From NCBI RefSeq assembly GCF_026627445.1, contig NZ_JAPNLJ010000005.1, positions 62,001 through 126,000 of the forward strand: DNA of 64,000 bases, read 5' to 3'. Below, one piece after another: positions 7,001 to 14,027 of the stretch. A program made the position numbers and the translations under genes. The DNA is from Streptomyces sp. H27-H1 (GTDB taxonomy: Bacteria > Actinomycetota > Actinomycetes > Streptomycetales > Streptomycetaceae). How positions within the stretch are numbered: the stretch's first letter is position 1; each line of letters opens with the position of its first letter. Under the pieces are notes generated by a model, which was not told where the DNA came from, searched no databases, and was given only the letters and a program-made list of their open reading frames with translations.

Positions 7001-8443
7001 ATGCGAACGGGGAAAGCACTGGCCGGCGTCGTCCTGTCGGCCACCTTGGCGGCCGGTTGCGGCGGCTCGGGCGGCACCGGCGCTACGGATGCCACGGACG
7101 GCAAAGGCGCGACCGGCGCCTTCGGCGAGACCGAAGGGGCCAAGCCGACGGTCAAGCTGAGCGTGCCGCCGCAGTACGACGGGTCCAAGGGCTGGGACGA
7201 GACCCTCGGTTGGGTGCCCGAATCGGTGGGCACCCTGCCGGTGACATCCGTACCCCACAGCGATCGGGTCGCGCTGCTGTACGCGTCCGCCGAGGGGTAC
7301 ACCGTGCAGGCCAAGGCCGCCGACGGGAAGGTCGGCTGGAGCTCCGCCCCGTGGAAGGCCCCGACACCTGTCGGAGCCACCGAGGGGGGCACCTCGTCCG
7401 ACGAGCAGGCGGAGATCCCCGACCTGAGGGACGTCGAGCTGGACGGCCGCGGCTACGTCGTCGCGTACGCCCACGGGATGAGCGGCAAGGACGCACTGCA
7501 CGAGGGCACCGAGGTGGTGCGGCTGGCGGTGTTCCCCGCCGACGCCTCGGGCACGGGGGTCAAGCCGCTGCGGGAGGTGGACGTCCCGGTGTCGGGGTCA
7601 CCGCGCCAGGTCCAGGTCAGCGCGGAAGGCGGGCGGCTGCTCGTCGCGTACGGGGAGCGCGGACCGTACCCGCGCTCCGCGGCCGTCGTGGACGTGACCA
7701 CCGGTTCCGTCACCCCGTACAAGGACCCGAACGAGCTCCTGCCCCAGTGCACTCGGGCCACCCTCTGCCAAAGGAGCCGCGTGATGGCGGTGAGCCCCGA
7801 CGGCCCCCTGGTCTCGATGGGCCTCGGGTACGGCTTCGGCGTTCCCGGTCGCTGGTTCAGCGACACGGTCCGCCCCGACGGGGTCCAGCCGAAGACCTCC
7901 TTCCACGAATACTGGAACGGCAGGGCCTACGGGGTGGCGTCCGGCCGCCTCCTCGCCTCGTGGGACAACGGAGGAAAGGACGGGGCGAACCGTCCTCCCA
8001 CGTGGTCGGTGCACGACGTCCGGACCGGCGCGCTCCTGGCCCGCATGGAGTGCGCGTACGAGGAGACCCCCACCATCCTCGACCAGTCCCCCGAGCACCC
8101 GACCATCGCTTCCCCCTCGGGCCGCTACCTCGCGGCCGGCCCGGTCGCTTTCGACCTGGAGCGGAAGCAGGGGATCTGCGTGGGGGGCGACGGCAACCGC
8201 AAGACGATCACGCTCGCCTCGATCCGCGACGACGGGGCGGCCTACGGAGTGGTCGACAACGCCGAGGCCCCGGCCTCCGAAGCGGTCGTCGCCCAGGTCG
8301 ACCTCAACTCCGCTTCCGGCGACCCGAAGGTGCTGGGCGCGGGCGTGGACATCCCGCTCCTGACCGGCGTGGGCGGCGGTGGCCTCTTCCTCGCCCGCGA
8401 CGACAACAACAACCTGCGGGTCTCACTCCGTCGAGGCCACTGA
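7001..8443 (+). CDS. Secreted lipoprotein, beta-propeller-like, function unknown, 480 aa
   Basis: The ATG at 7001 follows GGGGG. The signal peptide ends in the lipobox Leu-Ala-Ala-Gly-Cys with the lipidated Cys at residue 20, then a Gly/Thr/Ala-rich linker. The rest is repetitive beta-strand sequence with recurring Val-Ala-Tyr, Val-Ser-Pro-Asp-Gly and Ser-Pro-Ser-Gly-Arg-Tyr motifs, as in WD40/PQQ-like propellers. Two cysteine pairs may form disulfides. I do not recognise a named family. Its 3' end overlaps the convergent ATP-binding protein gene by 21 bases. Confidence 0.75.
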   Translation: MRTGKALAGVVLSATLAAGCGGSGGTGATDATDGKGATGAFGETEGAKPTVKLSVPPQYDGSKGWDETLGWVPESVGTLPVTSVPHSDRVALLYASAEGYTVQAKAADGKVGWSSAPWKAPTPVGATEGGTSSDEQAEIPDLRDVELDGRGYVVAYAHGMSGKDALHEGTEVVRLAVFPADASGTGVKPLREVDVPVSGSPRQVQVSAEGGRLLVAYGERGPYPRSAAVVDVTTGSVTPYKDPNELLPQCTRATLCQRSRVMAVSPDGPLVSMGLGYGFGVPGRWFSDTVRPDGVQPKTSFHEYWNGRAYGVASGRLLASWDNGGKDGANRPPTWSVHDVRTGALLARMECAYEETPTILDQSPEHPTIASPSGRYLAAGPVAFDLERKQGICVGGDGNRKTITLASIRDDGAAYGVVDNAEAPASEAVVAQVDLNSASGDPKVLGAGVDIPLLTGVGGGGLFLARDDNNNLRVSLRRGH

Positions 8444-8959
8444 CCCGGCCAGGTACCCGGCGGCCCCCGCCACCGGCAGACTCGCCCAGGTCCGCGTACC
8501 GCCACCGGGCTCCCTGGACTCCCCGAACCCCCACGCCCCGCCGCAGTCCCGGACCACGGCGGACATCACGCGCAGCGCGGCCCGTCGGCGGGCCTCGCAG
8601 TGGGCGGCGAGGCGGGGGTGGGTGTGGGTGACGTGCCCGTCGTAGACGGTGACGCGGAGCGCGGACTCGCGGTGGCGGAGGGCGAGGTACAGGCTCCGGC
8701 CCGGGTCCAAGTACCAGGAGGTGGCGATGAGTTCACCGACCACCTGGACCGCGGCGGGGATGACCCGGTCGAGCCGGTGGGCGTGCAGGACGGACCGTAC
8801 GGCACTGCGCGCGATCTGGGCGCTGTACGGCTCCCCGGGCACGGTCAGGCTGCACGCCAACCCGTCGGGGTACGGAGGCTCGGCCGCGTCCGGTACGGGC
8901 GGAGCCCCCGGACAGGCGGCGAAGTGACTGGGGGCGGGCGGGGTGAGGGGGCTGAGCAT
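8423..8959 (-). CDS. HATPase_c-type ATP-binding protein (RsbW/AbaA-like), 178 aa
   Basis: The N terminus is a Pro/Ala-rich leader. Residues about 40-170 resemble the single-domain GHKL ATPases of Streptomyces (anti-sigma-factor/AbaA class): Ser-Val-Leu-His-Ala-His-Arg-Leu, then Gln-Val-Val-Gly-Glu-Leu-Ile-Ala-Thr-Ser (the N box, with Thr-Ser in place of the usual Asn), then Val-Tyr-Asp-Gly (the G1-like Asp) and a Trp-Gly-Phe-Gly segment near the end. The missing Asn suggests weak or lost catalysis. Divergent HTH and small-protein genes at 9206 and 10069 complete a whiJ/abaA-type cluster. Confidence 0.7.
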   Translation of the reverse strand: MLSPLTPPAPSHFAACPGAPPVPDAAEPPYPDGLACSLTVPGEPYSAQIARSAVRSVLHAHRLDRVIPAAVQVVGELIATSWYLDPGRSLYLALRHRESALRVTVYDGHVTHTHPRLAAHCEARRRAALRVMSAVVRDCGGAWGFGESREPGGGTRTWASLPVAGAAGYLAGSVASTE

Positions 8960-9205
8960 GACGGACTCCCTTTGCCGTGACATGTGGATGACGTGACGTG
9001 GGGTGGCTCTCGCGGTGGGAGCAGTGGCTTGTCGCCGCAACACGTGCGCCTACGCGTCTGCGCATGCCGCGGCGATGCACTTCCAACTCCCTTGTGTGAG
9101 CGGCGCATTACGAACTGTAGCGATCCAGGTGGACTATTGGCCACCTATCTACGGAGATTGGTCCCCCCGTGGATACTGAGTCGGGTCACACGGCACACTG
9201 CACCC

Positions 9206-10057
9206 ATGCCACCAAGGACCTCACCGACCGAACGGCAGAAGCGACTGGGCTACGAGCTGCGCAGGATGAGGCTGGCTGCAGATGTGTCCGCCGAATCCGC
9301 CGCCGGCCTTCTCGGCCTCGACCGTTCCAAGATTTCGGCGATCGAGCAGGGCAACCGGGCCATCAGCGAGGAACGACTCCGGTCATTGGCCTGCCACTGC
9401 GACTGCGCGGACGAGCAGTACATCGACGCGCTGGTCGCCATGGCGCTCCCGCAGAAACGTGGTTGGTGGGAGCGCTATCGAGGCTCGCTGTCGGCCGCGA
9501 TGCTCGACATCGCCGAGTTGGAAGTCCACGCGACCCAGATGAGGTGTGCACACTCGGTGCACATCCCAGGGCTGCTCCAAACCAGCGATCACGCTCTCGC
9601 CGTCTTCAGGTTCGTCGTCCCCGGCCTGCCGGAGCAAGAAGTCGCCCTGCGCCTTGCCCACCGATTGGAGCGCCAGCAAGTACTGGAGGGCGATTCGGCC
9701 CCCGAGTACATCGCCGTCGTGCACGAGGCCGCGCTGCGGATGCGATTCGGCGGACGTCAGGTCGCCCGGGCCCAATTGGAGCACCTGCTCCACGCCTCCG
9801 AGCGAGACAACGTCACCCTGCACGTCCTGCCCTTCGAGGCGGAGGGGTTCCCCGGGGCAGGGCAGACCGTCAACTATGTGAAGGGACCGGTCGCTCAGCT
9901 CGACACGGTCCAGATCGACAGCACGCACGGCGCCGACTTCCTGCACACCACGGCGCAACTATCCAAGTACCGCGCCCAATTGGACTGGATGGAACGGCTC
10001 AGCCTGCCGCCCGCCCCATCAAGGGACCTCATCCGCAACCTTGCCCGCGAACTCTGA
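9206..10057 (+). CDS. WhiJ/BldB-cluster HTH regulator (XRE HTH + DUF5753), 283 aa
   Basis: The XRE HTH occupies residues about 10-65 (Leu-Gly-Tyr-Glu-Leu-Arg-Arg-Met, then Ala-Gly-Leu-Leu-Gly-Leu-Asp-Arg-Ser-Lys-Ile-Ser). From about residue 90 the DUF5753 domain carries the signature Trp-Trp-Glu-Arg-Tyr, the Ile-Pro-Gly-Leu-Leu-Gln-Thr loop and the late Phe-Pro-Gly-Ala-Gly segment. Length is normal. No strong ribosome site precedes the ATG. Such regulators pair with a downstream small protein and an ATPase and affect aerial growth or antibiotics in Streptomyces. The 246 bases to the divergent ATPase gene are AT-richer than the surroundings. Confidence 0.92.
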   Translation: MPPRTSPTERQKRLGYELRRMRLAADVSAESAAGLLGLDRSKISAIEQGNRAISEERLRSLACHCDCADEQYIDALVAMALPQKRGWWERYRGSLSAAMLDIAELEVHATQMRCAHSVHIPGLLQTSDHALAVFRFVVPGLPEQEVALRLAHRLERQQVLEGDSAPEYIAVVHEAALRMRFGGRQVARAQLEHLLHASERDNVTLHVLPFEAEGFPGAGQTVNYVKGPVAQLDTVQIDSTHGADFLHTTAQLSKYRAQLDWMERLSLPPAPSRDLIRNLAREL

Positions 10058-10068
10058 GGAGGAGAACG

Positions 10069-10266
10069 ATGGCTGCCATCGATTGGGAAGACGCCTTCTG
10101 CGGCGAAGGGGCTAGCTGCTACCGGATAGGGGTGGACGGGGACGGCAACAGCTACATCGCCCTCTCCGGCCAGGAGGACACGTACCTCACCGATACCCGC
10201 GAGGCCCTGAGGCAGATGATCCGGGACATCAAGGCCGGCAAGGCCGACCACCTGCTGGCGGAGTGA
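10069..10266 (+). CDS. Small acidic protein paired with the HTH regulator (DUF397-like position), 65 aa
   Basis: The start follows a GAGGAGGAG ribosome site, 12 bases after the regulator stop, so the two form an operon. The sequence opens Trp-Glu-Asp-Ala-Phe-Cys-Gly-Glu-Gly-Ala-Ser-Cys, then a Gly-Asp-Gly-Asn turn, Tyr-Leu-Thr-Asp-Thr-Arg and a final Ile-Lys-Ala-Gly-Lys helix. The ordering (Trp, Cys, charged turn, helix ending Ala-Gly) recalls the DUF397 partner proteins of DUF5753 regulators, but the usual Ser-Ser-Tyr and Asn-Cys-Val-Glu-Val motifs are absent. It is either a divergent DUF397 member or a replacement partner. Confidence 0.75.
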   Translation: MAAIDWEDAFCGEGASCYRIGVDGDGNSYIALSGQEDTYLTDTREALRQMIRDIKAGKADHLLAE

Positions 10267-10360
10267 CTCCCCGCCCACCGGAAATGCCTGCGTCCGAGCG
10301 GGTTCGCATCCTTATATTGGTGCGAGATACGCCAGGGACAAGGGACAGGAGGTGGGGCCG

Positions 10361-10831
10361 GTGAAGCTTGCCGAGGCACTTGCGGAACGCAAGGACACGA
10401 CACGACGCGTGGAACAACTACGCGCACGCGTGGTCAGCAATGCCCGCTACCAGGAGGGCGAGCCGCCCGCCGAGGACGCGGCTCAACTGCTGGCGGACGC
10501 GGGTGAGGCGCTGGACACCCTCGAGGCCCTGATCCGGCGGATCAACCGGACCAACGCGGCGATCGACATGGGTACCGACGGCACCCTCACCGACGCGCTC
10601 GCACGGCGGGACGTACTGCGGCTGCGCCACTCCGTGGTCACGGCCGCGGCGGACGCGGCGGCGGGTACCGGTGAGCGGGGCTACGGCAGGCAGCTGCGGT
10701 CCGAACTGGTGACGCTCTCCGCGCTGCCGGTCGCGGAGCTGCGCGGCCAAGCCGATGTGCTCGCGCGGGAGATCCGCGAGATCGACGTACGCATCCAGCG
10801 TACGAACTGGGAGGCCGACCTGCTGGACTGA
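10361..10831 (+). CDS. DIP1984-family protein, 156 aa
   Basis: AGGAGG at 10347-10352 and the GTG at 10361 set the start; an earlier GTG lies inside the ribosome site. The product is a helical coiled-coil protein: Lys-Leu-Ala-Glu-Ala-Leu-Ala-Glu-Arg at the N terminus, Arg-Arg-Ile-Asn-Arg-Thr-Asn near residue 60, and a C-terminal Glu-Ile-Asp-Val-Arg-Ile-Gln-Arg-Thr-Asn-Trp block that marks the DIP1984 family (septicolysin-like in older naming). Function is unknown and length is normal. It has its own upstream region with a TATATT-like element at about 10312. Confidence 0.88.
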   Translation: MKLAEALAERKDTTRRVEQLRARVVSNARYQEGEPPAEDAAQLLADAGEALDTLEALIRRINRTNAAIDMGTDGTLTDALARRDVLRLRHSVVTAAADAAAGTGERGYGRQLRSELVTLSALPVAELRGQADVLAREIREIDVRIQRTNWEADLLD

Positions 10832-10944
10832 TGAACGGTCCCGGCAGGACGGGGCCGTGTGGAGCAGGTAGTCGCTTCGGAGGCGAGCACAGACCGGGGG
10901 CCGGCGGTTTTCCGGCCCACCCCCTTGGCGCGTGAAGAGCAACG

Positions 10945-10970
10945 CTGGGGTTCGATTCCCCTGTCACAGT
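10945..10970 (+). other. Orphan tRNA T-arm-like sequence (possible tRNA 3' remnant or old attachment site)
   Basis: GGGG-TTCGATT-CCCC at 10947-10961 has the exact loop and four of five pairs of a tRNA T-arm (the fifth pair is T-T), followed by GTCACAG where the acceptor 3' strand would be. The complementary CTGTGAC is not found 60-75 bases upstream, and no D- or anticodon arm fits. I read it as a possible tRNA 3' fragment, as left by integrative elements, lying at the edge of the Tad locus. The rest of the 10832-11130 gap holds no gene. Confidence 0.3.
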
Positions 10971-11074
10971 GCAGCTCAGTACGGCGTACAAGTAACGGTG
11001 CACAACACACGGCACATCACCACGTGCAGATCCGAAGCGGTGAGGGCGGGTTCGGGGATTCCACACGGCCTCTT

Positions 11075-11113
11075 CCGGCGGTCACGGTCGACATCGTCGA
11101 CGGTGACCGCCGG
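11075..11113. terminator. Bidirectional terminator hairpin
   Basis: Eighteen-base arms (11075-11092 and 11096-11113) pair with one mismatch around a three-base ATC loop. The hairpin lies between the plus-strand DIP1984 gene and the minus-strand end of the Tad operon, ideal for convergent termination. Confidence 0.75.
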
Positions 11114-11130
11114 TTCGCTTTGAGCGCGCC

Positions 11131-11769
11131 CTACTGGCCCGAACCGCGCGGGAAGGTGATCTCAACCCGGCGGTTCTTCTTGCGGCCTTCCTCGGTGCCG
11201 TTGTCGGCAATCGGGTAGTCCTCGCTGTAGCCGCGCACATCGAACTGGACGGACGGATTGGTAACCGTCTTCGCCAGCTCGGCCTGAACGGCATCGGCGC
11301 GCTTCTTGGAGAGCTCCTTGCCGTGCTCGTAGCTTCCCTGGTCGTCGGTGAACCCGAAGACCCGAACGGCGGTGGCCTTCTGAGAGTTGATCTCCTGCGC
11401 GATGGCCTGGATACGGGCGGAGGCCTGAGCGTTGAAGACCGCGCTGTCCTCCGGAAACATCACCTCGGACTGGAGGGCCATCATGACGGTCTGGTTCGTC
11501 TCTTGACGGCGTTCCTCACCGCCGAGGTCCTCGACGACTTCGACCATGTCCAGCACCTTGGAGGGGGCGAGCGTGCCGCCCTGGGGGAGCTTGAGACCCG
11601 GAGAGTCCGCCTTGATGGCCACGGGCGGGGAGGCGGAGACCTCCGTACCCGGAGGCACGGAGGGCGTGACGTCGTCGGCGTAGGCGCTGGTCGCGCCGAT
11701 GAAGTGGGCGCCGGCGATGACGAGACCGGCGACGGCTGTGGCTGCGGTGGTGCGGCAGTGTTTGGTCAT
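11131..11769 (-). CDS. OmpA-domain exported protein at the end of the Tad locus, 212 aa
   Basis: A signal peptide (residues 1-31, ending Ala-Tyr-Ala) precedes a proline-rich linker. The C-terminal OmpA/MotB-type domain spans about residues 100-205, with Phe-Gly-Phe-Thr-Asp-Asp-Gln-Gly at 138-145, Lys-Lys-Arg-Ala-Asp-Ala near 155, Arg-Gly-Tyr-Ser-Glu-Asp at 179-184 and a final Lys-Asn-Arg-Arg-Val-Glu-Ile. This domain binds peptidoglycan, so the protein may anchor the pilus apparatus to the wall. It begins four bases after the lipoprotein stop, so it is co-translated. OmpA-domain proteins are common in Tad loci of other phyla but less usual in actinobacteria. Confidence 0.9.
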   Translation of the reverse strand: MTKHCRTTAATAVAGLVIAGAHFIGATSAYADDVTPSVPPGTEVSASPPVAIKADSPGLKLPQGGTLAPSKVLDMVEVVEDLGGEERRQETNQTVMMALQSEVMFPEDSAVFNAQASARIQAIAQEINSQKATAVRVFGFTDDQGSYEHGKELSKKRADAVQAELAKTVTNPSVQFDVRGYSEDYPIADNGTEEGRKKNRRVEITFPRGSGQ

Positions 11770-11773
11770 GGGG

Positions 11774-12361
11774 TCACCCAGATATTTTGATGGTGGCCGC
11801 GGTAAAGGACGGCAGGCCGAACACGATCTCGGTCGTGGTGGTCGGCGGTGCGGGGTATTGGGCGAAGAAGGGAACGCTCTCGCCGACCTTGATGGTCGTA
11901 AGGCCGGTCGTGCATGCGCACCTGCCCTCTGTGTCTCGCAGCACGTAGTAGCGCTTCTTGCCTGCGGTGTCGACGACAGTTGCCCCGGCGATCGACCCTG
12001 GGCTGGCAGTCTTCTCGTCACCGCGCCACGTAGCCATCTGCGCGAACGTTGAGGACCCCGTGTTCTTGATGAGGCCGCTGACTGTCAGGTATCCGTCTTG
12101 GTCGCGCGCAGCCGAATTGATCTCCATCAAGACACCGGACGGCCCTTGCGCCGTGGCGATCACCTCAAGAGGAGCCGACCCCTTCGCCTCAGAGGATGCG
12201 GGCTTGGGAGAGCCACTCTCTTGGCTCTGAGGAGTGGCGGACTTCTCCGGCTCCTTCGTCTTCTCGGCGCCTCCGCCGCACCCGGCCAGCGCAAGGGCCA
12301 AGACCGCCGCAACCGCAACGGCCGCTCCCCCGCGGACCTTCACCTTCTGCCGAATGCCCAT
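11774..12361 (-). CDS. Lipoprotein of the Tad locus, 195 aa
   Basis: The signal peptide ends in Leu-Ala-Leu-Ala-Gly-Cys (Cys at residue 28), then a Gly-Gly and Lys/Glu/Ser/Pro-rich linker to about residue 62. The C-terminal half is beta-rich: Val-Ile-Ala-Thr-Ala-Gln-Gly, Val-Ser-Gly-Leu-Ile-Lys-Asn-Thr-Gly (as in intracellular/extracellular sandwich domains), and a Cys-Ala-Cys pair near residue 150. It resembles DUF4352-type immunoglobulin-like lipoproteins. It lies between the TadG-like gene and the OmpA gene; a structural or envelope role in the pilus is inferred. A short gap of 30 bases separates it from the TadG gene. Confidence 0.75.
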   Translation of the reverse strand: MGIRQKVKVRGGAAVAVAAVLALALAGCGGGAEKTKEPEKSATPQSQESGSPKPASSEAKGSAPLEVIATAQGPSGVLMEINSAARDQDGYLTVSGLIKNTGSSTFAQMATWRGDEKTASPGSIAGATVVDTAGKKRYYVLRDTEGRCACTTGLTTIKVGESVPFFAQYPAPPTTTTEIVFGLPSFTAATIKISG

Positions 12362-12391
12362 GTACGCCGTTTCCTTGTCTCTCGTTCGCTG

Positions 12392-13012
12392 TCAGTCGGC
12401 CAGTCGCACGCTGAAGAGTTTCCTCGCCAGCTTGGACAACGACCCTGGGTTCGACGGATCCATCGTGATCACCGACCCGTCCCTGCACTGAATACCAACA
12501 GGCACCGGCACCGCGTCGCCACCTTCAGGCGGCGTAGGTGACGGGGTGGCTGCCGGTTGCAGGGAACAGCGCGGTTCGATCAGGGCCGTCGCCGTGGCGT
12601 GGCCTTGCATGGTCTCGCTCCCCGGGATGACCGATTCCCCGACCGTTCCGTTGGTGGTCACTGTGACGGTGAACTCCGGGATGTCGAAGTCACATTCTGC
12701 GGTGGCCTCGTTCGAGGCAGCGAAGGCCTGCGCCTTGGCGCAGGGCTCGCCGCCATCGAAGCGAATGCCCCTGAGGATTTCCCCCCACTGCTCCGGTGTG
12801 AGAGTGAGGAGATCTCTCCCCACGAGCACGTGGTCCCTGGTCTCACGGGCGGCCGCGAGTGCCGCCGCGTCGGCGGCACCTTGCGCGTCACTACGGGTTG
12901 CCCCCGCCATCCCGACCACGACGAAGGCCAGTGCTGCGAAGAGCAGGCACGCCACCATCGCGATGTAGAAGGGGAAGACCTGCCCCCGGTCACGCGAGCC
13001 CGCCGCGATCAT
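12392..13012 (-). CDS. TadG/TadE-like pseudopilin with periplasmic domain, 206 aa
   Basis: The N-terminal segment is Arg-Asp-Arg-Gly-Gln-Val-Phe-Pro-Phe, followed by a hydrophobic helix at residues 13-35, the putative Flp assembly TadE/G-like leader. A conserved Ala-Asp-Ala-Ala-Ala-Leu-Ala-Ala-Ala-Arg stretch typical of TadG follows. The extracytoplasmic part has two cysteine-containing loops and a proline-rich linker to a short C-terminal block. The start ATG overlaps the stop of the pilin gene (ATGA), so expression is coupled to the major pilin. It is likely a minor pilin or tip protein. Confidence 0.85.
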   Translation of the reverse strand: MIAAGSRDRGQVFPFYIAMVACLLFAALAFVVVGMAGATRSDAQGAADAAALAAARETRDHVLVGRDLLTLTPEQWGEILRGIRFDGGEPCAKAQAFAASNEATAECDFDIPEFTVTVTTNGTVGESVIPGSETMQGHATATALIEPRCSLQPAATPSPTPPEGGDAVPVPVGIQCRDGSVITMDPSNPGSLSKLARKLFSVRLAD

Positions 13013-13212
13013 CAGCCTGTAATGTCCGCCAAGACCTGCGTGATGGCGTTCGCGATGCTGGCTGCGAGGCCGGTTCCGATGATCGCCGCGATGATCAGCG
13101 CAATGATCACGATGATCCCCAGATACTCGAAGACCGTCTGGCCCTCGTCCCCGCCCCGCTTCATCCGGTTCTGCCGTTCGACGATCGCCTTGAGCAGCTT
13201 GTTGTTCTGCAT
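13012..13212 (-). CDS. flp: Flp-type IVb major pilin, 66 aa
   Basis: The ATG follows GGAGAGG. A basic leader of about 24 residues ends in Gly-Gly-Asp-Glu-Gly. The mature protein begins Gln-Thr-Val-Phe-Glu-Tyr-Leu-Gly, which fits the class III signal (Gly, then Glu-Tyr at +5/+6) cut by a prepilin peptidase. A single Ile/Ala-rich helix of about 20 residues follows, then a short tail. No prepilin peptidase (TadV) gene is seen in the window. A 110-base gap upstream suggests the pilin has its own promoter, which fits a gene needing far higher expression than its neighbours. Confidence 0.92.
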   Translation of the reverse strand: MQNNKLLKAIVERQNRMKRGGDEGQTVFEYLGIIVIIALIIAAIIGTGLAASIANAITQVLADITG

Positions 13213-13282
13213 GAGGGTCCTCTCCAGGGCCGGCGCCGATGTCGATTCGCGGACGGTACGTCGACACCCCAGCAGTTGCAAA

Positions 13283-13308
13283 GGGTCCCGGGACCCAATT
13301 ACGGACCC
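13283..13308. promoter_or_regulatory. GGGTCC-type palindrome upstream of the pilin gene
   Basis: GGGTCCCGGGACCC at 13283-13296 is a perfect 14-base palindrome, and a further GGACCC half-site follows at 13303-13308. It lies about 70 bases before the pilin start, between pilin and response regulator genes, and may be the regulator's binding site. A short hairpin terminator for the response regulator operon is the alternative. Confidence 0.45.
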
Positions 13309-13322
13309 ACTGCGCACTCTGT

Positions 13323-14027
13323 CTACCCATGGCCAGCCACCCCGGGACGGGCGGTTCCCAGCCAACGGGCTATCGCCTCGCTGCGCGTGGCGGTCTGGAG
13401 CTTCGCGAAGATCCGGTTGATGTGGTTCTTGACCGTCTTCTCACTGATGAAGCAGGTGGCCGCGATCTGCTGGTTGTTCATGCCGGAAGCGATGAGATCC
13501 ATGACCTCCTCCTCACGTGAACTCAGCCCGAACACACTGTGGTTGGGAAGGCGCTCCGAAGACTGTCCCACAGTTCGTTGCGGATGCGAAGAGGCCCGGA
13601 GTTCCGCGAGTACCGCGCTCGCCGCCGTAGGGCTGAAATGTGCGCGGCCCGCATGGACGTCGCGGACGGCGGCGACGAGGTGGTCCGGCGTGAATTCGCC
13701 GTGCACCAGGTAGCCGCCCGCGCCCAGCAGCAGGGCTTCGCGGACGATCTCCGTCTCCTGGCTGTATGTCAGCATCAGCACCGGTGCGAGCCGTACGAGG
13801 TGGGGCAGGGCCGAGATGCCGTCGACGCCCGGCATGCGGACGTCCAGCAGGACCACGTCGGGGGCGTGGAGCCGGGTCAGGTGGAGGGCTTCGCGGCCGT
13901 CCGCCGCATCCGCTGCCACCTCGATGTCCCTGGTGGTGGCCAGGAGGGCCGCCAGGCCGGCCCGTACGACCGGGTTGTCGTCGGCGATCAGGACGCGCAG
14001 GGGGGGCGTCAGCACGGACGGCGTCAT
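13323..14027 (-). CDS. LuxR/NarL-type response regulator, 234 aa
   Basis: The receiver domain covers residues about 11-130, with the acidic pair Asp16-Asp17 and phospho-acceptor Asp62 in Leu-Leu-Asp-Val-Arg-Met-Pro-Gly. The C-terminal LuxR HTH has Leu-Ser-Ser-Arg-Glu-Glu-Glu-Val, then Asn-Gln-Gln-Ile-Ala and Lys-Thr-Val-Lys-Asn-His-Ile. The GGAGG ribosome site lies in the end of the kinase gene and the ATG overlaps its stop (ATGA). Embedded in the Tad locus, it most likely controls pilus expression, possibly at the palindrome before the pilin gene. Confidence 0.95.
   Translation of the reverse strand: MTPSVLTPPLRVLIADDNPVVRAGLAALLATTRDIEVAADAADGREALHLTRLHAPDVVLLDVRMPGVDGISALPHLVRLAPVLMLTYSQETEIVREALLLGAGGYLVHGEFTPDHLVAAVRDVHAGRAHFSPTAASAVLAELRASSHPQRTVGQSSERLPNHSVFGLSSREEEVMDLIASGMNNQQIAATCFISEKTVKNHINRIFAKLQTATRSEAIARWLGTARPGVAGHG

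Noticed and set aside
10945..10970. A complete tRNA gene
   Set aside because: The T-arm is present, but no matching acceptor 5' strand, D-arm or anticodon arm lies 60-75 bases upstream.
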